22,130 nucleotides of DNA from Candidatus Staskawiczbacteria bacterium (GCA_943354455.1 CALRCB010000005.1:1-22130), one strand, 5' to 3'; shown: positions 1 to 7,293, counted from the first letter of the stretch. Program-made: numbers and translations. The notes: generated from the letters alone by a model not told the origin.

Positions 1-449
1 GGGTTTAGGGCAATAATAATTTCGGTAAAATTGTTTTTTGTAATCCGGTCTTGCAGGTCTTTGATGCGCAAGTGATCCGGAGTTGATTTTCGTAACGTCA
101 ACGTTCCACCCAAAATAAAATATCTTCCCTTATATTTTTTGGTCGCTTCTAAAGAAAGTAAATCTTGTTCCTTTTCCACTACGCACAAAATATCTTTGGC
201 TCTTTGAGTATCAACGCACACCCCGCACAATGTTTGCTCCGAGGGTTTACCCTGAGGCGCCTCGAAGGGTTGAAAACAAAAAGAGCACAGCGATATGTTA
301 TTTTTCAATTCTTGCAAAGAAGCAATTAATTCATCCACTTCTTGTTTGGGTAGATTTATCAGATAAAAAACAAATCGCCCAGCACTTCGCCGGCCAATGG
401 TGGGGAATTTAGCAAATAAGTCCGTAAGTTTTTTAATAGAATCTGCCAT
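1..449 (-). CDS. recR: Recombination protein RecR (5' part, runs off the left edge)
   Basis: RecR acts with RecO (and RecF) in loading RecA at single-stranded gaps. Reading the minus strand from the ATG at 449-447 gives MADSIKKLTDLFAKFPTIGR, the helix-hairpin-helix region (L..FPTIGRRSAGR in place of LPGIGxKSAQR). A C4 zinc finger follows (CSFC ... CGVC), then the start of the Toprim domain (ILCVVEKEQDLLSLE, YKGRYFILGG), and the frame is still open at base 1 with the family's ...IIALNP. About 149 of the usual ~200 residues are present. The zinc-finger loop is longer than normal: 16 residues separate the cysteine pairs instead of about 8, and the extra residues are encoded by a palindrome at 242-270. 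A promoter lies immediately upstream. Identity is very secure; only the C-terminus is missing. Confidence 0.95.
   Translation of the reverse strand, partial: MADSIKKLTDLFAKFPTIGRRSAGRFVFYLINLPKQEVDELIASLQELKNNISLCSFCFQPFEAPQGKPSEQTLCGVCVDTQRAKDILCVVEKEQDLLSLEATKKYKGRYFILGGTLTLRKSTPDHLRIKDLQDRITKNNFTEIIIALN
242..270. repeat. Palindromic insert inside the recR zinc-finger coding region
   Basis: AGGGT-TT-ACCCT (242-253) overlaps a larger hairpin: outer arms ACCCT (249-253) and AGGGT (266-270), inner perfect palindrome GAGGCGCCTC (254-263). It keeps the recR frame and adds roughly eight residues between the two zinc-ligand pairs. It resembles the dispersed REP-type words of the CCCTGAG...CGAAGGG kind seen in many bacterial genomes (from memory, not searched). 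Confidence 0.6.
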
Positions 450-452
450 AGG

Positions 453-488
453 ATTATATATTCTACCAAACCCGGCAATAGGGGGCAA
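453..488 (-). promoter_or_regulatory. Candidate recR promoter, near-leaderless
   Basis: On the minus strand a -35 TTGCCC (488-483), a 17-bp spacer and a -10 TAGAAT (465-460) preceded by TGG (extended -10). The predicted transcription start is about 453, only ~4 nt before the recR ATG, and no Shine-Dalgarno is visible. The match is moderate (4/6 and 5/6). Confidence 0.5.
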
Positions 489-491
489 CTA

Positions 492-520
492 TTGACAAGC
501 GTACCAAATATTGCTATAAT
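492..520 (+). promoter_or_regulatory. Consensus sigma-70 promoter of the HTH gene
   Basis: TTGACA (492-497), exactly 17 bp, TATAAT (515-520), with TGC before the -10 (extended -10). Both hexamers match consensus fully. Start of transcription about 527, giving a ~31-nt leader with the Shine-Dalgarno AGGAAGA (547-553) before the ATG at 558. Two half-similar words, GTACCAAA (501-508, inside the spacer) and GTACACCAAA (530-539, downstream of the start), could be regulator half-sites. Confidence 0.85.
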
Positions 521-557
521 TAAAAGTAAGTACACCAAACATCATTAGGAAGATTGT

Positions 558-926
558 ATGAATGATGCAACAACCCCTGTCGGTAAATTTCTAAGAAAGA
601 TTCGCAAGGAGCGCAAAGAGTCGCAACTTGCTGTTGGGGCAAGGATTGCTCGGCCTGCAAACTGGGCCAGCAGGATTGAATCAGGAAGAGACAATTCAAT
701 CAAACTTTACGAAGTCGTAAAGGCTTATGAACTGAGAGAAGAAGAAATTAAGGAAATCAAAGAGTTAGATCCCAGTTTAGCTCTAACAGAGCGGTTGCTT
801 AACGGCGGCGAAGGATTTAAAGTTGAAACTGACTTAGCTGCCAAATTCCTAAATTTCTCGAAAGAAGCACGCGATCGCATTCTGAAAATCGTAGAGATAT
901 ACGAAAAGCTTCGGAGCGAGGTGTGA
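558..926 (+). CDS. XRE-family helix-turn-helix regulator, 122 aa
   Basis: Residues about 8-60 look like a Cro/CI (XRE) HTH: VGKFLRKIRKERKESQLAVG, then the recognition-helix region PANWASRIESGRDNSIKLYE, a family signature (S.iE.G). The C-terminal half is acidic and helical (REEEIKEIKELD, later ARDRILKIVEIYEKLRSE) and may dimerise; it has no domain I recognise. The ATG is supported by AGGAAGA four bases upstream, unusually strong for this window. It stands alone with a consensus promoter and a terminator, between two minus-strand core genes (recR, dnaB), as expected of a small acquired cassette. Autoregulation is plausible from the GTAC..CCAAA words around its promoter, but this is inference. 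Target and ligand unknown. Confidence 0.85.
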   Translation: MNDATTPVGKFLRKIRKERKESQLAVGARIARPANWASRIESGRDNSIKLYEVVKAYELREEEIKEIKELDPSLALTERLLNGGEGFKVETDLAAKFLNFSKEARDRILKIVEIYEKLRSEV

Positions 927-933
927 TTCGCAT

Positions 934-966
934 AACCGCATGGTTCGCCCTGCGGTTTTTATTTTA
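934..966 (+). terminator. Rho-independent terminator of the HTH gene
   Basis: AACCGCA (934-940), 10-nt loop, TGCGGTT (951-957), followed by TTTTTATTTT. Starts eight bases after the stop codon. In the minus direction the hairpin has no T-tract, so it is not an obvious dnaB terminator. Confidence 0.8.
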
Positions 967-975
967 CAACAGACT

Positions 976-994
976 GAGAGAGAGAGAGAGAGAG
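976..994. repeat. (GA)n microsatellite
   Basis: Nineteen bases of uninterrupted GA dinucleotide repeat between the HTH terminator and the 3' end of dnaB (stop codon at 1009-1011, minus strand). Simple repeats this long are rare in compact bacterial genomes and prone to slippage. It is non-coding for both neighbours. Confidence 0.95.
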
Positions 995-1008
995 TTGCCC
1001 GAAGCGAA

Positions 1009-2382
1009 CTAATCGGCTTGGGTTTCGGAAACATAATCGCCCGATTCCAAGTTGCGGAAGCTGACGCGGTTGTCGTCAAAGTACAACTTAACCGCGCCAG
1101 TGGCGCCATTTCTATGCTTGGCCACAATAATTTCCGCAATATTTTTTTCTAAAGAATTTTCGTTATATTTATCTTCCCGGTAAATAAACATTACCACGTC
1201 GGCGTCTTGTTCAATGGCTCCGGAATCGCGCAAGTCAGAAAGCATTGGTCGGTGGGGAGTTCGTTGTTCAACGGCTCGAGACAACTGTGACAAAACTAAA
1301 ATGGGTACATTTAATTCCTTGGCTAACATTTTTAAGGCCCGGGAATTTTCGGTAACCTGTTGAATAGGCGTGGCGTATTTATTGGTGTGGTCCATTAACT
1401 GCAAATAGTCGATTACCAACAACCCCAAACCATGTTCTTGCTGAAGCCTTCGAGACATAGCCCTGATTTGTAAAATATTAGCCATACCGCCGTCGTTAAT
1501 ATACAAAGGCGCTTCTGATAAACTTCCCATGGCGCTTTGCAAACGTGAAAAATCATTATCACCGCCCTGGCCACTATCTTGCAGTTTTCCAGTTCTAATC
1601 CGCCAAGCGTCAACATTGGCTTGGTTAGCCAACATTCTTTCCACTAACTGGTCTTTTGACATTTCCAATGAAAAAATTCCAACCGGCAAATTTTGATGCA
1701 CCGCCACGTGCTGGGCAATATCCATGGCTAGTGAAGATTTTCCCATAGATGGCCGGGCGGCCAAAATAATTAAATCAGACCGTTGTAACCCGGAAAGCAT
1801 ATTATCAAGTTGTTTAAAACCCGTAGGAACTCCTCGATACATACCGCTGTGCTGGGAACGCTGTTCTATTCCTTCGTATACTGAAGGGATTAACTCTTTA
1901 AGGGACTGAAAACCCTGGCTTAATGATTTCTGGCCGATTTGAAAAATACTTTTTTCCGCTTTATCCAATACTTCATCCACTTCTTGTGATTCGTCAAAGG
2001 CGTTTAAGCCAATCTCTTCAGAAGCGGAAATTAAATCCCGCAACACTTTTTTCTCTCTTACAATTTTTGCATAATTGGCAACGTGAGTCGCAGTTGGCAC
2101 CAAGTTTATTAATGAAGTTAAATAAGCACTTCCGCCAATTCCGTCTAACTGGCCATTTTCGCGTAGTTTTGCGGAAACAGAAATAATATCAATCGGTTCT
2201 GATTTTGCAAACAAGTCAGTCATCGTTTGAAAAATTTCCTTGTGAGTGGTTTTATAAAAATCTGTCGCATTAACAAAATCAGCCACTTTTACAATGGCAT
2301 TTTTATCTAACATTAAACAACCCAGCAAGCTTTGCTCGGCTTCAAGATTTTGTGGTGGTTTTTTAGCGGGCATATCTGCCAT
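1009..2382 (-). CDS. dnaB: Replicative DNA helicase DnaB
   Basis: Hexameric 5'-3' helicase of the replication fork; 457 aa, normal for the family. The N-terminal primase-interacting domain (about 10-110; NLEAEQSLLGCLMLD) is followed by a linker and a RecA-like core. Walker A is ARPSMGKSS (209-217, K215). The signature VGIFSLEMS is at 234-242, Walker B LLVIDYLQLM at 321-330, and LSQLSRAVEQR plus SDLRDSGAIEQDAD at 364-395. The frame is continuous, with no intein. Last gene of a minus-strand group after cysS, 41 bp downstream of it. The start at 2382 (MADMPAKK) has no clear Shine-Dalgarno; an internal ATG at codon 4 is a possible alternative. Confidence 0.97.
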   Translation of the reverse strand: MADMPAKKPPQNLEAEQSLLGCLMLDKNAIVKVADFVNATDFYKTTHKEIFQTMTDLFAKSEPIDIISVSAKLRENGQLDGIGGSAYLTSLINLVPTATHVANYAKIVREKKVLRDLISASEEIGLNAFDESQEVDEVLDKAEKSIFQIGQKSLSQGFQSLKELIPSVYEGIEQRSQHSGMYRGVPTGFKQLDNMLSGLQRSDLIILAARPSMGKSSLAMDIAQHVAVHQNLPVGIFSLEMSKDQLVERMLANQANVDAWRIRTGKLQDSGQGGDNDFSRLQSAMGSLSEAPLYINDGGMANILQIRAMSRRLQQEHGLGLLVIDYLQLMDHTNKYATPIQQVTENSRALKMLAKELNVPILVLSQLSRAVEQRTPHRPMLSDLRDSGAIEQDADVVMFIYREDKYNENSLEKNIAEIIVAKHRNGATGAVKLYFDDNRVSFRNLESGDYVSETQAD

Positions 2383-2423
2383 ATATGTAGGTTATATCAA
2401 AATGACCAACAAGAGACAAGTAT

Positions 2424-3824
2424 TTACATTTTCTTTAGTACCGTTCCGTCCTTGGTGTCATCAACTGAGAATCCATATTTTTCTATTTCTTGGCGCAATT
2501 CATCTGATTTTTCCCAGTCAGAATCTTTACGATACTGCTCGCGGGCTTTTACTAATTCCATAACTTCAGCCGGCACATTTGAGGTTTTCAGTTTATCAAA
2601 ATTAATAATGTCAAAAATGCTGTTCATCTTTGCAAAAAATTCTTCTATTTTAACGGCTGATTTTTTATCAATCATATTTTCATCCAACATTTTATTGGCT
2701 TCTTTAATAAATTCAAACAAAACGGCAAACGCTTTTGGAGTATTGAAGTCATCGGCGAGACCAGCATAAAAATCTTCCTCTGCCTTTTTTAATAATTTTA
2801 CCGCTAAGGGATTTTTAACACTTTCTTTTATGCCTTTTAATTTGCGCAAAAACTCTTCTATTTTATCCAATGACATTTTTACTTCAATCATGGCATTTTC
2901 TGAATAATCAATGGGGGATCGCCACAAATTCTTGGCTATCCAAAACCGTAATTGTTGATAGGAATATCGTTTTAAAAAATCACTGATAGCAACAAAATTA
3001 TTCAATGACTTAGACATTTTCTGGCCTTTAATGGTTAAAAAGCCGGTATGCATCCAATACTTCGCCATCGGTTTTTTTCCGGAAATTGATTCCATCTGGG
3101 TGATTTCTGCTTCATGGTGGGGAAAAATCAAATCCCGCCCGCCACCATGAATGTCATATTGTGCCCCAAAAAAACTTTCAGTGATAGCCGTATCTTCAAT
3201 ATGCCAACCAGGCCGGCCGGCGCCAAACGGGCTTTTCCAACTTGGTTCACCTTTAACTTCAAACTTCCACAAGCAAAAGTCTCCGCGATTCTTTTTACTT
3301 TTACTGTAATCTATCCTTGAAACCGAATCTTCTGCTTGCAGGGCGGTTCGATTTGAAAGCTTGCCATAATCTTTAACTTTTGAAATATCAAAATACAAAC
3401 CATCGTCTAAGCGATAAACATATTCTTTTTCAGCCAGACGCGTAATTTGGCTCGTAATTTCTTTTATATGCCCGGTTGCTTTGGCATATTTTTTAACACT
3501 GTTTACGCCAAGCGCATCCATATCTTTTAAGTACTCTTTCAAAAATGCCTCGGCTAAATCTTTGGCCACCACGCCTTTTTCGCGGGCTCGCAAAATAATT
3601 TTATCATCAATGTCAGTGATATTTTGCAAATAAAACACATCAAAGCCCTGGTTTTTTAAATACTTTGCAAACATGTCAAAGATGACAATGGTGCGAGCAT
3701 TTCCGATATGCATAAAATCATACACGGTGGGCCCGCACACAAACAAATTAACCCTTTTGCCTTTCAGGGGTTTGAGAAATTCCTTTTTTCCTGAAAGAGT
3801 GTTGTAGATTTTAATTTTTCCCAT
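2424..3824 (-). CDS. cysS: Cysteinyl-tRNA synthetase, Asp-for-Cys zinc site
   Basis: Class I synthetase that charges tRNA-Cys; 466 aa, full length. Seen in order: YNTLSGKKE start, FVCGPTVYDFMHIGNAR with the HIGH-like HIGN at 39-42, ITDIDDKI (69-76), GRPGWHIED (203-211), FPHHEAEI (234-241) and KMSKS at 269-273, then the helical and C-terminal domains. In E. coli CysRS the zinc ligands are Cys28, Cys209, His234 and Glu238. The matching residues here are Cys30, Asp211, His236 and Glu240, so one cysteine is replaced by aspartate. I recall the GWHIED form from archaeal CysRS, so it is probably functional. The gene overlaps the upstream phosphatidyltransferase by 14 nt, implying translational coupling. 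Confidence 0.96.
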   Translation of the reverse strand: MGKIKIYNTLSGKKEFLKPLKGKRVNLFVCGPTVYDFMHIGNARTIVIFDMFAKYLKNQGFDVFYLQNITDIDDKIILRAREKGVVAKDLAEAFLKEYLKDMDALGVNSVKKYAKATGHIKEITSQITRLAEKEYVYRLDDGLYFDISKVKDYGKLSNRTALQAEDSVSRIDYSKSKKNRGDFCLWKFEVKGEPSWKSPFGAGRPGWHIEDTAITESFFGAQYDIHGGGRDLIFPHHEAEITQMESISGKKPMAKYWMHTGFLTIKGQKMSKSLNNFVAISDFLKRYSYQQLRFWIAKNLWRSPIDYSENAMIEVKMSLDKIEEFLRKLKGIKESVKNPLAVKLLKKAEEDFYAGLADDFNTPKAFAVLFEFIKEANKMLDENMIDKKSAVKIEEFFAKMNSIFDIINFDKLKTSNVPAEVMELVKAREQYRKDSDWEKSDELRQEIEKYGFSVDDTKDGTVLKKM

Positions 3825-4431
3825 GATTTTTTAAATCAAGAATTTTAAAGAAGATACTTATGATAATAAAATATACTGAAATCCAAAGAAGGTAGATAAA
3901 AAATTCGTTCGGGTTTTGTGGCCAGAATATTAATATTCCGACAAACACCACCGACTGAAGTAACATTTTAATTTTACCAAAAATATTCGCCCCGACTAAA
4001 ATATTCTTACTATAAGTATACATAGAAACCAGCATATTGATAATTTCAAGTAAAAGCAATAGCAATAACAACCAATAATGCGAATTCATTAAACTATAAA
4101 CAGCAATGGGAATGATAAGCATCCTGTCGGCAATGGGGTCCAAAATAATGCCTGATTTTGTAACTTTATTTAATCCTCGAGCAACAGAGCCATCCAACAT
4201 ATCGCTAAAAGCCCCAATTAAAAAAAGGGAAACAATCAAAGCCTTATTGGGATTATTGTAGTAAAAGAGCAAAACAAACAATAAAATACTTATTAAAATA
4301 CGCATAATACTCAAAGAATTTGGTGAAATTTTACGTGGCCAGAAAGGTTTTATAAACATAAATAAAATCTTGTCTCTCCAGGTATCTATGTTATCAAAAA
4401 ATGATTTTAAGTCGTATAAAAAGTTTTTCAT
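3811..4431 (-). CDS. CDP-alcohol phosphatidyltransferase (PgsA-like)
   Basis: Integral membrane enzyme, 206 aa, that transfers a phosphatidyl group from CDP-diacylglycerol (or a similar donor) to an alcohol. The complete signature D-x2-D-G-x2-A-R-x8-G-x3-D-x3-D is present: D77, D80, G81, A84, R85, G94, D98, D102. Around it lie about five to six hydrophobic segments (for example 42-57, 64-76, 104-140, 150-168, 175-195). An amphipathic N-terminus contains KISPNSLSIMRIL, the usual entry to the family. The closest role is phosphatidylglycerophosphate synthase, but substrate cannot be read from sequence. First gene of the operon with cysS and dnaB. Confidence 0.88.
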   Translation of the reverse strand: MKNFLYDLKSFFDNIDTWRDKILFMFIKPFWPRKISPNSLSIMRILISILLFVLLFYYNNPNKALIVSLFLIGAFSDMLDGSVARGLNKVTKSGIILDPIADRMLIIPIAVYSLMNSHYWLLLLLLLLEIINMLVSMYTYSKNILVGANIFGKIKMLLQSVVFVGILIFWPQNPNEFFIYLLWISVYFIIISIFFKILDLKNHGKN

Positions 4432-4442
4432 AAAGTTATTAC

Positions 4443-4470
4443 ATTATACCAGTCCTTTGTAAAATGTGAA
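4443..4470 (-). promoter_or_regulatory. Candidate promoter of the pgsA-like/cysS/dnaB operon
   Basis: Minus strand: -35 TTCACA (4470-4465, 5/6), 16-bp spacer, -10 TATAAT (4448-4443) preceded by TGG. Predicted start about 4436, five nt before the ATG at 4431; no Shine-Dalgarno, so likely near-leaderless. Confidence 0.6.
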
Positions 4471-4507
4471 GCTTTTATAAAAAAATATTTTGTGATATTC
4501 TAAATAA

Positions 4508-4526
4508 TATATGCAAAGCATATAAT
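4508..4526 (+). promoter_or_regulatory. Candidate -10 box overlapped by an inverted repeat
   Basis: TATATGC-AAA-GCATATA (4508-4524) is a perfect 7-bp inverted repeat whose right arm overlaps a TATAAT at 4521-4526. The -35 region is weak. It is a plausible promoter/operator for the gtrA-like gene at 4584; divergent from the promoter at 4443-4470. Confidence 0.4.
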
Positions 4527-4530
4527 TAAT

Positions 4531-4545
4531 CATTCGGTCGGAATG
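4531..4545. repeat. Short hairpin resembling a dispersed repeat fragment
   Basis: CATTC-GGTCG-GAATG, with the following GACAAATTGCGATTTCTCAC, looks like a remnant of the common bacterial dispersed palindromes that read ...TCGGAATGACA. It lies in the 5' region of the gtrA-like gene. Family assignment is from memory and tentative. Confidence 0.35.
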
Positions 4546-4583
4546 ACAAATTGCGATTTCTCACTCCTCCCTCCTTCATAATT

Positions 4584-5174
4584 ATGAAAATTATTGATGT
4601 AATTTTTGCTTTAATTTGTGGAAGAGTCGTTGGTTTTGTGGTCAGTGATTTTTTAGAAGAGCTCAAAGTCAGCACCACCGCTGGTCAAGATATTATCATT
4701 TGGCTAGCATTTCCTTTATTAGCTTTAGTCTGCCTATGGATAGCCAACGCCATCGGCCGAAAATTCTTATTCGTTTTTCAGGTCGCCAAACATATATTGG
4801 TAGGAACTTTTGCTACGGTAATTGATTTAAAGTTGTTTGAAATATTGTTAGCCGGTATTTTTTTGACAAATCCATTAATATCAAAAAGCATTTCTTTTTT
4901 ATTTTCTACCACGTTAAAATATATAGGAAATAAATATTGGACTTTCAAAAAACATGAAAAAGAAGGCATGCATAAAGAAATTGCCCAATTTTTTCTTATC
5001 ATGCTGGTAGGCTTAGCAATAGATGTTTCGGTTTTTTATTGTGCGACAAAAATCATCGGCCCTCAATTTGGCATTTCAATAATAATTTGGACAAAGTTAA
5101 GCGTCATTTTCGCCGCTTTAGTCGCCGCAATCTGGAACTTTACCGGAGACAAATTTATTGTATTCAAAAAGTAA
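4584..5174 (+). CDS. GtrA-like membrane protein with an extra N-terminal TM pair
   Basis: 196 aa. Residues ~66-196 fit the GtrA family (four TM helices, linked to lipid-linked sugar translocation or cell-surface glycan work): VAKHILVGTFATVIDLKLFE, then LKYIGNKYWTFKK (111-123), FFLIMLVGLAIDVSVFY (136-152) and the C-terminal NFTGDKFIVFKK. Two additional hydrophobic segments precede it (about 5-22 and 37-57), so six TM segments in all. A longer reading from a TTG at 4551 exists. I prefer the ATG at 4584 because the extra residues (RFLTPPSF...) come from a CT-rich stretch next to a repeat fragment. No Shine-Dalgarno is visible. An exact copy of the 14-nt repeat word lies in the gene at 5037-5050. 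The stop is 5 bp before the next gene. Confidence 0.8.
   Translation: MKIIDVIFALICGRVVGFVVSDFLEELKVSTTAGQDIIIWLAFPLLALVCLWIANAIGRKFLFVFQVAKHILVGTFATVIDLKLFEILLAGIFLTNPLISKSISFLFSTTLKYIGNKYWTFKKHEKEGMHKEIAQFFLIMLVGLAIDVSVFYCATKIIGPQFGISIIIWTKLSVIFAALVAAIWNFTGDKFIVFKK
5037..5050 (+). repeat. 14-nt dispersed word TATTGTGCGACAAA, copy 1
   Basis: Exact copy inside the gtrA-like gene, read there as YCATK. Contains the near-palindrome TTGT-GCG-ACAA. Confidence 0.85.
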
Positions 5175-5179
5175 TTAAC

Positions 5180-6166
5180 ATGCCAGAAAAATTTTCTTCC
5201 ATTGATAGAGTAGTTGGAGATATTAACGAAACTGAAAAAGAAAGAATCCTGAGCGAACAGGGAGAGAGATTTGATGACCAAATTTTTGAAGAATTAAAAG
5301 ATAGCGAGAGGGAAAAAACTAAAGAAGAATTAAAAATTATTTCTCTTGTAAATGAAGTTACTAATAGAGTAAGGCGAAAATACGACGCAGGAGATTTTAA
5401 TATCCCGCCAGCTAATATTCACATTATTGAGGATGAAAAGTGGCCAAGAGAAAAATCAAACGCATTTTTCAAATCCAATGTACAAGGAATTGCATTGCGA
5501 GAAAAACCGTCAAATATTACTTTTATGAAAACTGTATTTCATGAAATGCTTCACTTCAAATCGTATGGAGCACTGCAAATGACTAATGAAGAAAACCCAG
5601 AATTAGATGAATATAGGATGGGTTTAACGGTTCGTACGAGAGATGGAAAAATAATGTATTTTAAAAATCTTAATGAAGCAATTACAGAGGAAATGACAGC
5701 TAAATATGCTAGGCAACTTTTAAATAACCCGCTTTTTACAAAAGATATTGAACAAACAGAGAAAATCACTCGTGAAAATCCATATGCCACCTCCGTTTCA
5801 GGTGGAACACTTTTTAACTTTAATACTTTTTACGCTCAGATAGAAAGCAAGAAATCTTGGAGAGAGACAGTCGGACAATTACTAGGATTTCAAAAAAAAT
5901 CTATACGAATATTAACAGAGCAATTCGGTTATAATCAAGAAAGAGCAGTCTTGAATGTATTAATTAATAAAATTTTTGAAAGGAATCAAGATAAATTTAA
6001 AAATAAGGCGGAGGTATTTGAAGTTTTTGAAAAAGGAATGATAACGGGTAATATTTTACCAATGGGTAGACTTATTGAAAATACCTTTAGCAATGGAACT
6101 TTAAGAAAAATTGGAGAATTGGATGAAAATATTGAAGCACAAAAAGATTTTGTAAATTCACTTTAG
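5180..6166 (+). CDS. Putative zincin-type metallopeptidase (HExxH), function unknown
   Basis: 328 aa, soluble, no signal peptide or TM segment. A zinc-protease-like motif FHEMLHFKSY gives H121-E122-x-x-H125. About 40 residues later comes NEAITEEMTAKYARQ (165-179), with Glu166 and Glu170/171 available as the third ligand; this HExxH...NEAxxE spacing is the gluzincin pattern. The N-terminal ~60 residues are charged and helical (NETEKERILSEQ, EELKDSEREKTKEELK); the C-terminal part is helical with aromatic residues and is unassigned. The ATG at 5180 lies 5 bp after the gtrA-like stop, so the two are probably coupled; an upstream GTG in frame (5039) would overlap that gene and is rejected. I know no named family for it, and substrate and location are open. 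Confidence 0.65.
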   Translation: MPEKFSSIDRVVGDINETEKERILSEQGERFDDQIFEELKDSEREKTKEELKIISLVNEVTNRVRRKYDAGDFNIPPANIHIIEDEKWPREKSNAFFKSNVQGIALREKPSNITFMKTVFHEMLHFKSYGALQMTNEENPELDEYRMGLTVRTRDGKIMYFKNLNEAITEEMTAKYARQLLNNPLFTKDIEQTEKITRENPYATSVSGGTLFNFNTFYAQIESKKSWRETVGQLLGFQKKSIRILTEQFGYNQERAVLNVLINKIFERNQDKFKNKAEVFEVFEKGMITGNILPMGRLIENTFSNGTLRKIGELDENIEAQKDFVNSL

Positions 6167-6175
6167 TCTAAATAT

Positions 6176-7279
6176 ATGGAAAATTTAGTATTATACAGAA
6201 AGTATCGCCCGCAGGGGTTTGAAGAAATAATCGCCCAAGAACATATTGTGCAAACACTGACTAACTCAATTAAATCCGGGTCAATTTCGCATGCGTATTT
6301 ATTTTGCGGTCCCCGTGGAAGTGGAAAAACCACCATGGCCAGAATTTTTGCTAAAGCGGTAAACTGTGAGGCCAAAACGGGAGCAAAGCCTTGCAACAAA
6401 TGTAATTCATGCCTTGAAATTAATACTGCTAATTCAATGGACTTGGTAGAAATTGATGCCGCCAGCCACACCGGAGTAGATGATGTGCGTGAACTCATTG
6501 ATGGAATTAAATTTGCGCCGATAAAATCAAAGTATAAAATTTTTATCATTGACGAATGCCACCAATTATCAAAAACAGCATCAAATGCATTATTAAAAAC
6601 CTTAGAAGAACCTCCGGCCCACGCCATTTTTTTACTGGCCACCACCGAAGCCCATAAAATGTTGCCAACCATTATTTCCCGGTGCCAGCGGTTTGATTTT
6701 AAGCGGTTGCACGTTCCTGAAATTATTAAAAAACTGGAATTTATCGCCAAAAAAGAGGGAATTGAGTTTGAAGATTCGGCCTTGTCATTAATTGCCTTAA
6801 ATGCCCGCGGGTCATTCCGTGATGCCGAATCATTGCTGGACAAATGCATCAGTTTTTCCGGAAAAACTAAAAAAATTACCGTTGAAGAAATAAAAGATTT
6901 ATTGGGCATTGTGGAAGTGGGCCAAATTTCAAAATTCGTAGATTTTTTGCTGGTTAAGCAAACTAAGGAAGCGCTGGTATTTTTAAATTCTTTGGTGGAA
7001 GAAGGGATTGATTTGCAAGAATTTACCAAAACGCTGATATTTTATTCGCGTCAGGCATTGTTGTCAAAAATTAATCCGGATTTTTTGAATCCCCAAACAT
7101 CGGGGTTATCAAATGAAGAAATTACCAAAATGAAAACGCAGATTGAAACATTATCAGAAAAAGAGTTGCAAAATATGATAGAATTATTCATTGACGCCGA
7201 AAACAAAATGAAATACGCCATCATTTTGCAATTGCCGTTGGAGCTGGCGGTTATTGACATTGCCCACAAAGAGACTTAG
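6176..7279 (+). CDS. dnaX: DNA polymerase III subunit gamma (DnaX, short form)
   Basis: AAA+ clamp-loader subunit, 367 aa. Seen: LYRKYRPQGFEEIIAQEHIV at the start; Walker A GPRGSGKTT (45-53, K51); zinc-binding cysteines C64, C73, C76, C79; Walker B FIIDECH (123-129); sensor 1 LLATTE (153-158) and the arginine-finger SRC (168-170); then helical domain III. It ends soon after domain III, so the tau extension that binds DnaB and the polymerase (E. coli DnaX is 643 aa) is missing, leaving a gamma-like product only. Short DnaX proteins are usual in reduced genomes. No Shine-Dalgarno is evident; the start is 9 bp after the upstream gene. The long antisense frame across it (6163-7029) is a shadow. 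Confidence 0.95.
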   Translation: MENLVLYRKYRPQGFEEIIAQEHIVQTLTNSIKSGSISHAYLFCGPRGSGKTTMARIFAKAVNCEAKTGAKPCNKCNSCLEINTANSMDLVEIDAASHTGVDDVRELIDGIKFAPIKSKYKIFIIDECHQLSKTASNALLKTLEEPPAHAIFLLATTEAHKMLPTIISRCQRFDFKRLHVPEIIKKLEFIAKKEGIEFEDSALSLIALNARGSFRDAESLLDKCISFSGKTKKITVEEIKDLLGIVEVGQISKFVDFLLVKQTKEALVFLNSLVEEGIDLQEFTKTLIFYSRQALLSKINPDFLNPQTSGLSNEEITKMKTQIETLSEKELQNMIELFIDAENKMKYAIILQLPLELAVIDIAHKET

Positions 7280-7293
7280 AATTACATTTATAT

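Noticed and set aside
230..412. 60-aa plus-strand frame at the left end
   Set aside because: Antisense to recR, whose zinc-finger and Toprim motifs are clear on the minus strand.
2332..2769. Plus-strand frames over the dnaB/cysS junction
   Set aside because: Shadows of two secure minus-strand genes.
5039..5179. GTG-started extension of the HExxH protein by 47 residues
   Set aside because: Overlaps the gtrA-like gene in another frame; the ATG at 5180 has the normal short spacing after that gene's stop.
6163..7029. 288-aa open frame antisense to dnaX
   Set aside because: Serine-rich, no family features, no start context; it mirrors the codon pattern of a certain gene on the other strand.
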